The notes below the pieces were generated by a model. The model worked only from the letters and a program-made list of their open reading frames with translations. It made no database searches and was not told where the DNA came from. A stretch of DNA of 9,518 nucleotides, from contig MEVN01000037.1 in the NCBI GenBank assembly GCA_001772985.1, forward strand, positions 1 through 9,518, written 5' to 3'. The stretch is from a candidate division WWE3 bacterium RIFCSPLOWO2_12_FULL_36_10 (GTDB taxonomy: Bacteria; Patescibacteriota; WWE3; UBA101185; UBA10185). The translations under genes were made by a program, and so were the position numbers. Shown here piece by piece: positions 6,213 through 9,518 of this stretch (positions are counted from its first letter, which is position 1; the number at the start of each line of letters is the position of its first letter).

Positions 6213-6245
6213 AGGTCGGATCCGGGTCCGACCCAGGTCCGACCT
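6213..6245. repeat. GC-rich GGTCCGACC repeat hairpin
   Basis: AGGTCGGA (6213-6220) can pair with TCCGACC at 6227-6233, or with TCCGACCT at 6238-6245. The unit GGTCCGACC therefore occurs twice in direct orientation (6225-6233, 6236-6244) and once inverted. It is a GC-rich island in AT-rich flanks, resembling short interspersed repeats. A terminator role is doubtful because only TCATTTTC follows. Confidence 0.6.
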
Positions 6246-6350
6246 CATTTTCATTATAGTTATAATCTTTTGTATTATGTGTGTCATGTCTATTCTCATT
6301 AGAATTTTTCTCATTTCATTCTTTCATAAATCGTGTTAGTAATCCTTTGT

Positions 6351-6422
6351 GGGCCCGGAGTTGGTACTCAGACGGGACTCAACATTCCTGTTTAACGGGT
6401 TCGATTCCCGCCGGGTCCACCA
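6351..6422 (+). tRNA. tRNA-like cloverleaf 2 (atypical, anticodon uncertain)
   Basis: Acceptor GGGCCCG (6351-6357) pairs with CGGGTCC (6412-6418), then discriminator A and encoded CCA. The T arm is ACGGG-TTCGATT-CCCGC, with an A/C mismatch at its base. The D arm is GAGT-TGGT-ACTC (6358-6369), again without linker and with a 4-nt loop. The third arm can pair 8 bp (AGACGGGA with TCCTGTTT) around CTCAACAT; a standard 7-nt loop would give anticodon CAA followed by C37. It aligns without gaps to the element at 4532 (47 of 72 identical by eye). Compensatory changes are seen in the acceptor (G-C to C-G at pair 6) and D stem (T-A to G-C, C-G to T-A), which supports the shared fold. Anticodon and charging identity are uncertain. 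Confidence 0.5.
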
Positions 6423-6438
6423 GGTTGTGCAAGAATTG

Positions 6439-6467
6439 TTGACATCACGAATAGTATATTGTAGAAT
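6439..6467 (+). promoter_or_regulatory. Strong sigma70-type promoter for short RNA 2
   Basis: TTGACA (6439-6444, 6/6) and TAGAAT (6462-6467, 5/6) have a 17-bp spacer. The predicted +1 is about 6474, 16 bp after the CCA end of tRNA-like 2 the promoter begins. The layout repeats that at 4633-4661. Confidence 0.75.
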
Positions 6468-6473
6468 CATCCT

Positions 6474-6539
6474 GTTGAGTCCTGATCTTTGTACTAACAC
6501 ACAGGAAGCAGAAAAGCTCTCGTTTGCGGGGGCTTTTTT
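6474..6539 (+). ncRNA. Putative short RNA 2 (about 66 nt) ending in an intrinsic terminator
   Basis: A near-consensus promoter and a strong terminator bracket a transcript of about 66 nt. The 5' part can fold as TCCTG (6480-6484) with CAGGA (6502-6506), enclosing TGT/ACA; the 3' part is the terminator. The two-hairpin plan resembles short RNA 1, but apart from the terminator region (CAGGAA...CTTTTTTGTT) the sequences differ. The stretch ACACAGGAAGCAG looks like a ribosome site, but no ATG follows. AGGAAGCAG is also part of the SRP RNA signature, although the rest of that motif is missing. The downstream neighbour is convergent. Confidence 0.5.
6512..6539 (+). terminator. Intrinsic terminator of short RNA 2
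   Basis: AAAAGCTCTCG (6512-6522) pairs with CGGGGGCTTTT (6527-6537) around TTTG, with two G-U pairs, and is followed by a T run to 6539. It abuts the stop codon (6541-6543) of the minus-strand surface-protein remnant and could act in both directions. Confidence 0.85.
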
Positions 6540-6540
6540 G

Positions 6541-6867
6541 TTACTCAACATTTAACACCCACCAGTCAAATTTCACATCCCAAGAAACAGGGGAGTCTAG
6601 CGAAACTTCGAAAGATTCACCTATATTCTTGGCACTAACAATGATAGGCTGCTTGTCGGTACTATTTAGCGGTGTTATAAAGATCTTTGAGTTTTCTTTG
6701 ATTCCGGTGGCACTAATTGTCATACTCATCTGTCCTACTTTTACAGCGCTCGGTCCAACTATTAATTTTTTTGGTTTAACGACATGGCAAAGGTATTTGA
6801 TTCCATCATAAATTTTTTCCAGGATTTTTGCAGGCGGAATACTTTCGATCGCACCATGAGTATGTTT
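6541..6867 (-). pseudogene. Remnant of a surface-protein C-terminal beta domain
   Basis: This reading frame is open for 108 codons between stops and has a strong match to the last 69 residues of the S74 surface protein at 8461-9518. Examples are ENSKIFITPLNS against ANSKVFVTAITK, and VKFDWWVLN against INFNWWAIN, in the same order with almost no gaps. The homologous part begins near 6760 (LIVGPSAVKVG), upstream of the first ATG at 6729, so the ATG-started 62-codon ORF would be truncated. Upstream codons (6762-6867, PAKILEKIYDGIKYLCHVV) overlap the end of the four-helix gene in another frame and still look coding-like, with many purine-first codons. I read it as a 5'-truncated paralogue cut off by the four-helix cassette. 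Alternatives are a -1 frameshift fusion to the four-helix protein or a short independent gene. Confidence 0.55.
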
Positions 6868-7205
6868 TTAATTTGTTCTTCAAAAAAATCCGTCCCAAGA
6901 TCGTCGTTGTCATTGGTATGGTAGAGGTCTCTGAATTGTTCAAGGTAGACTACTACTTTATTGCATCCCATCATCACATCTTCAAGAATTCTTATAGATT
7001 GATCGCGCTCGCCAAATCTAACTGAATGTGCCGCGGCAATTTTTATGGGAAGTGAAAGCACACATTCGTGTAAGTTTTTGGTAATTTCGGAGGGATCGGG
7101 CCGGTCCCTTGTTCTTTTAACAATAACAACAGCGGCAGCGAGAAGCTTTTGATAAACTTCAAGATCCAGAAAACTTTTTACAGGTTTTTTAGGGTAGTAG
7201 TTCAT
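6762..7205 (-). CDS. Four-helix-bundle protein (S23/TIGR02436-like)
   Basis: The 147-residue product begins MNYYPKKPVKSFLDLEVYQK, the DLxVYQ opening of the four-helix-bundle family that includes proteins from 23S rRNA intervening sequences and the Avd accessory protein of diversity-generating retroelements. Helices with LPIKIAAAHSVRFGERDQSIRILEDV (about residues 52-77, spanning the usual conserved centre) and an amphipathic C-terminal helix follow. These proteins form oligomers and bind nucleic acid in the Avd case; this copy's role is unknown. Its ATG overlaps the stop of the nuclease gene (ATGA, 7202-7205), so the two are translationally coupled. It is longer than the common 115-125 residues. 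The last 35 codons overlap a surface-protein remnant in another frame, so the C-terminus (MMESNTFAMSLNQKN) may be adventitious. The ORF ends at an A7 tract followed by TAA. Confidence 0.75.
   Translation of the reverse strand: MNYYPKKPVKSFLDLEVYQKLLAAAVVIVKRTRDRPDPSEITKNLHECVLSLPIKIAAAHSVRFGERDQSIRILEDVMMGCNKVVVYLEQFRDLYHTNDNDDLGTDFFEEQIKNILMVRSKVFRLQKSWKKFMMESNTFAMSLNQKN
6765..6772 (-). other. Slippery A7 tract at the end of the four-helix ORF
   Basis: The minus-strand codons CAA AAA AAT TAA contain A AAA AAT, a -1 frameshift type heptamer directly before the stop. A -1 slip would continue as KKLIVGPSAVKVGQ into the beta-domain frame that ends at 6541. No clear stimulatory hairpin is seen downstream. 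A one-base change in the run during evolution or sequencing would give the same fusion. Confidence 0.35.
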
Positions 7206-8404
7206 GCAGGTCTTATTCTTTCCATTTTTTCTGCAACTTTATTTACTAAATATGTTCCTTCTATAGTTCGAATTTTTCTTCGTCCCGCCGCTTTTTTAGG
7301 CTTATGCAAAACATGCAAAGGGTAAAATTCAAAGTAGTCTTTTTCATCGAACCACGCGCATTTGAATTCAAAAAGCCGAAGCCCTGTTAATCTGGACAGC
7401 GCCATCGCGTACAAAGTCAGTTGTTCAATAGGTCTTTCTTTTTCCGCTTTGGGTTTGAAATCGAGAATGTGTATTTGGCCGTTTCTGATCTGAAGAATAT
7501 CAATATGACCGGTAATTTGTTTGCAATCTTTTAACGCGGTTTCGTCAACTTCAAAACCCAATTGACTTTTCATATGCAAAATATCGTCCTTAGTTAAGTA
7601 TACCGGAACCTCGCACGCTACCGTTACTGAGTCGTTTCCGAGCATAAATTCCTGCAGTGTCGAATGGCGGTTTTTACGACTGCTTGCCGAAGGTAAGACA
7701 AATTCGCATATTTTATTTGCGAAATTTTCTTTTGCTCGTACAATCATTAGTTTTTTCGAGAATTTTATTGGAGTTTCGCTTGCTCTTTCACCAATTTGGA
7801 AATATTGATGAGGACACTCCGCCGGCACCAGTTCTAAGAACTCTTGGAGTGGTCTGAATCGATAGTGTTTATAGTCTTCCTCTATGATAAGCCGACATTT
7901 AGCTCTATGGTAGGAGAATCTGTAGAGTTGTCTGTGCGCCAGGGTTGCGTTTATTATCATTTGGTCGGGGGAGTATTTTTTGATCGCGAACTCTCTCATT
8001 CTGGAAAACGGGCAATAGCTTTTAAATTCCTTAACCCATTCTCTTATGGTTTCCGGATTGAGCATTTGATTTTCTCTACTGCCTACAATGTTTGCGACTT
8101 CTTCTGCCGAGTGACCAAGATTATAGTCGCTGATTGATTTTAGGATTATGTTTAAGGGATAGTGTTTTCCTTTTGTGGTTTGTTCGGAAAAGGTTTTTTT
8201 GCATTTTACGCATTTGTAGAGTTGGATTTTTTCTCTTAATTTGTATTTGAAGCCTCTTTTTACGAATTCTTTTGAGTGGCAGGTGGGGCAGGTGAGTGAG
8301 TCGGTAATTGGGATCATATCACCATTTTTGTGGGTGGCTATATCACTGTTTTCACTCTTTTCCGAGGGTGTCAAAGAACTGGTGATACGACCTATTGTCA
8401 TCAT
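7202..8404 (-). CDS. Zinc-ribbon/HTH protein with RecB-like PD-(D/E)XK nuclease domain
   Basis: The 400-residue protein opens with a transposase-type zinc ribbon (C39-P-T-C42 and C65-V-K-C68). A helix-turn-helix region like those before transposase catalytic domains follows (about 82-130, SDYNLGHSAEEVANIVGS and PETIREWVKEF). A middle region (about 150-260, AHRQLYRFSYHRAKCRL) is not assigned. The C-terminal part (about 263-360) carries a RecB/Cas4-like PD-(D/E)XK pattern: E265, D302 in GHIDIL, D315-F-K317 in ILDFKPK, and Q328 in EQLTLYAMAL. The catalytic residues look intact, suggesting an active sequence-directed DNase, but no substrate is known. It has its own promoter with a start codon 3 nt from +1 and is coupled to the four-helix gene. 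ATG at 8401 is an equal alternative start. I know of no named system with this pair. Confidence 0.8.
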   Translation of the reverse strand: MMTIGRITSSLTPSEKSENSDIATHKNGDMIPITDSLTCPTCHSKEFVKRGFKYKLREKIQLYKCVKCKKTFSEQTTKGKHYPLNIILKSISDYNLGHSAEEVANIVGSRENQMLNPETIREWVKEFKSYCPFSRMREFAIKKYSPDQMIINATLAHRQLYRFSYHRAKCRLIIEEDYKHYRFRPLQEFLELVPAECPHQYFQIGERASETPIKFSKKLMIVRAKENFANKICEFVLPSASSRKNRHSTLQEFMLGNDSVTVACEVPVYLTKDDILHMKSQLGFEVDETALKDCKQITGHIDILQIRNGQIHILDFKPKAEKERPIEQLTLYAMALSRLTGLRLFEFKCAWFDEKDYFEFYPLHVLHKPKKAAGRRKIRTIEGTYLVNKVAEKMERIRPA

Positions 8405-8413
8405 ACAATATAT

Positions 8414-8441
8414 ATTATAACAATGTATGTAGATGTGTCAA
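8414..8441 (-). promoter_or_regulatory. Consensus promoter of the nuclease/four-helix operon
   Basis: Minus strand: TTGACA (8441-8436), a 16-bp spacer and TATAAT (8419-8414) preceded by TG for an extended -10. The predicted +1 is about 8407, three bases before ATG at 8404, with no Shine-Dalgarno. It lies in the 56-bp gap after the surface-protein gene, so the pair is transcribed independently of it. Confidence 0.8.
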
Positions 8442-8460
8442 CACTTTAACTTATGTTTTC

Positions 8461-9518
8461 TTAGTTTATCGCCCACCAATTAAAGTTAATTTCGCGCTCA
8501 AATGGTTTTTCAACTCTAACTACAAACAATTCTCCTTCCCTGATTTCCGTAACATATAATCCCTGGCCCCCCGATTTTGTTATCGCGGTCACGAAAACCT
8601 TACTATTCGCGGTTATTTTAGTTGTGGCGATTTTTGATTCGGTTTCACCTGCTTTTATTGTTCCGGTCCCGATTAGGGGGCTGTTTTCGTTTTCAGTTGT
8701 GACGCGAAGTTCTTCGAATTCACCGGTTTTTGCCTTGACGGTTACCGCGGTTAACTGACCGTTTTTATCAAGCGTGATTTTTCCGGAGAATATTTCGACC
8801 AGCGCGTTAGAGTTGTTTTGGATTTTAAGCGGTTCTACAAGCGAATTTATCGACGCGTCCAGGTCGTTGAAGTTTAGAAAGCCCACCTGAAGGGTTCCGG
8901 TGATTACTGTATCGGAAAGAAGAGATTTTAAGGGAACCTGCAGTCCGCCGAATGCTGTGAGAATTTCGTTAACAGTTAGCGTATTTACGGTTAAATCTTC
9001 GAACGACTTTGATTCGGTTGATTCTGATGTTTCGGGTGTTTGAAACGGGTTTAAAAGATTATCCAATATCGCATTCAGCGACCCTTTTAAGCTATCTATT
9101 TGGCTTTGCAATTCGGTTATATTTTCTTGTGTTGCCGAGGCGGAAGTTTCCTCTGTTATTGTTTTAAGGTCTAAAATGCCGGTTTCTATGGATTCTATTT
9201 GAGTTTGTTGGCTTTGCATACCTTTAACAAGTATAGGAACCATTCCGATTGTGTTTAGTTCTTTGTATCCGCTTCCATCGGATTGAACAAGTTGGGGTAG
9301 TATGGTTTCTACTTCTTGAGCAATAAATCCCAGGGATTTAATGGTGCCGGTATCTTGAAATTTCCAATTGTAGGCCACGGGTCTTAGTGCCATAATCGCA
9401 TCTAACGCCCCTCCCGTCATTTCGGGCCACGCCCCGGAATCCAGATTCTCAATATTCTTTTTAAGGCGTTCATCGGATGAACATGCAATAACGCCTCCGT
9501 CAGAAAGTGTACAGCCGG
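8461..9518 (-). CDS. Surface/fibre-like protein with S74 intramolecular chaperone domain (5' end outside the window)
   Basis: The frame is open to the right edge, giving 351 visible C-terminal residues. The first part, CSSDERLKKNIENLD ... ALDAIMALRPVAYNWK ... LGFIAQEVETILPQL, is a Peptidase_S74 domain (visible residues about 12-105). This is the self-cleaving trimerisation chaperone of phage tail spikes and bacterial surface fibres, with the SDERLKK Ser/Lys motif kept. A coiled-coil stretch follows (MQSQQTQIESIETGILDL, then TELQSQIDSLKGSL). After it come acidic T/S-rich linkers and beta-rich segments ending in a compact domain that closes with INFNWWAIN. S74 normally ends the protein, so about 245 further residues are notable. 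The same terminal domain recurs as a remnant at 6541-6867. Presumably a long secreted protein; its N-terminus is not visible and no terminator is seen after its stop. Confidence 0.88.
   Translation of the reverse strand, partial: GCTLSDGGVIACSSDERLKKNIENLDSGAWPEMTGGALDAIMALRPVAYNWKFQDTGTIKSLGFIAQEVETILPQLVQSDGSGYKELNTIGMVPILVKGMQSQQTQIESIETGILDLKTITEETSASATQENITELQSQIDSLKGSLNAILDNLLNPFQTPETSESTESKSFEDLTVNTLTVNEILTAFGGLQVPLKSLLSDTVITGTLQVGFLNFNDLDASINSLVEPLKIQNNSNALVEIFSGKITLDKNGQLTAVTVKAKTGEFEELRVTTENENSPLIGTGTIKAGETESKIATTKITANSKVFVTAITKSGGQGLYVTEIREGELFVVRVEKPFEREINFNWWAIN

Larger units (their letters stand above)
5983..6350. other. Gene-free spacer of about 370 bp between the ATPase promoter and tRNA-like 2
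   Basis: No protein with recognisable homology or coding character is visible on either strand. The stretch holds a pseudoknot-capable region (6001-6113), a GC-rich repeat (6213-6245) and an AT palindrome ATTATA-GT-TATAAT (6253-6266) that includes a perfect -10 hexamer. No convincing -35 was found for it. The promoter of tRNA-like 2 must lie here if the element is expressed, but I could not assign one. Confidence 0.5.

Noticed and set aside
4577..6411. Integrated element bounded by tRNA att sites
   Set aside because: The two T-arm regions share 15 identical bases, but the rest differs as in paralogues, and no integrase gene lies between them.
4532..6422. tmRNA or its acceptor piece
   Set aside because: Each element has both acceptor strands within 72 nt, there is no tag reading frame ending in ALAA, and no pseudoknot domain is attached.
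6474..6539. SRP (4.5S) RNA
   Set aside because: Only AGGAAGCAG matches; the paired GGTCAGGTCCGG side of the SRP domain IV helix is missing.
6336..6555. ORFs on both strands over tRNA-like 2 and short RNA 2, including one reading WWTRRESNPLNR
   Set aside because: They are shadows of the tRNA-like element, promoter and terminator and show no protein family signature.
6524..7025. Plus-strand ORFs opposite the surface-protein remnant and four-helix gene
   Set aside because: They have no family features and lie antisense to recognisable coding sequence.
7202..8404. Insertion sequence transposase
   Set aside because: Only the zinc ribbon and HTH resemble a transposase; the C-terminal part is PD-(D/E)XK, not DDE, and no flanking terminal inverted repeats were found.
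6541..9518. Diversity-generating retroelement, suggested by the Avd-like four-helix protein and surface protein
   Set aside because: No reverse transcriptase and no template/variable repeat pair with adenine-specific differences is visible in the window.

Overview
The window looks like a chromosomal segment of a Candidate Phyla Radiation (Patescibacteria) bacterium. The case rests on moderately AT-rich DNA, short core genes (a DprA without the usual N-terminal SAM-like domain), start codons only a few bases downstream of sigma70-like -10 boxes, a surface protein with an S74 chaperone domain, and a four-helix-bundle (S23-type) protein. No marker gene fixes the lineage, so this is an inference.

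Left part (1-4530), housekeeping and competence. The Obg GTPase gene enters from the left edge on the minus strand and only its glycine-rich Obg fold is inside the window. A 253-bp spacer with two strong palindromes separates it from a membrane-anchored LysM-LysM-M23 peptidoglycan peptidase, also minus. Divergently transcribed on the plus strand are dprA and a comM/yifB-type AAA+ ATPase. They overlap by 11 bp and form a natural-transformation operon. A palindromic repeat has been inserted in frame in the linker of dprA.

Middle part (4530-6540), accessory. Two tRNA-like cloverleaf sequences (4532-4603 and 6351-6422) have the same unusual architecture: encoded CCA, a 4-bp D stem closed by a 4-nt TGGT loop, and no acceptor/D linker. 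Each is followed by a near-consensus sigma70 promoter, a short RNA of about 65-75 nt and a strong intrinsic terminator. Between the two cassettes lie an AAA_14/DUF4143 ATPase gene (minus, with a perfect TTGACA-17-TATAAT promoter) and about 410 bp without a gene. That gap holds a pseudoknot-capable region and a GC-rich repeat.

Right part (6541-9518), all minus. A partial surface protein (S74 domain, coiled coil, beta-rich C-terminus) comes first. It is followed by a separately promoted pair: a zinc-ribbon/HTH protein with a RecB-like PD-(D/E)XK nuclease domain, and a four-helix-bundle protein joined to it by an ATGA overlap. The four-helix ORF runs out of frame into a remnant of a second surface-protein C-terminus, homologous to the end of the first. 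A seven-A slippery tract sits at the junction.

The most unusual content is the duplicated tRNA-like/promoter/short-RNA cassette, then the nuclease/four-helix pair and its junction with the surface-protein remnant. No reverse transcriptase, integrase, complete transposase, CRISPR array or rRNA gene is visible.
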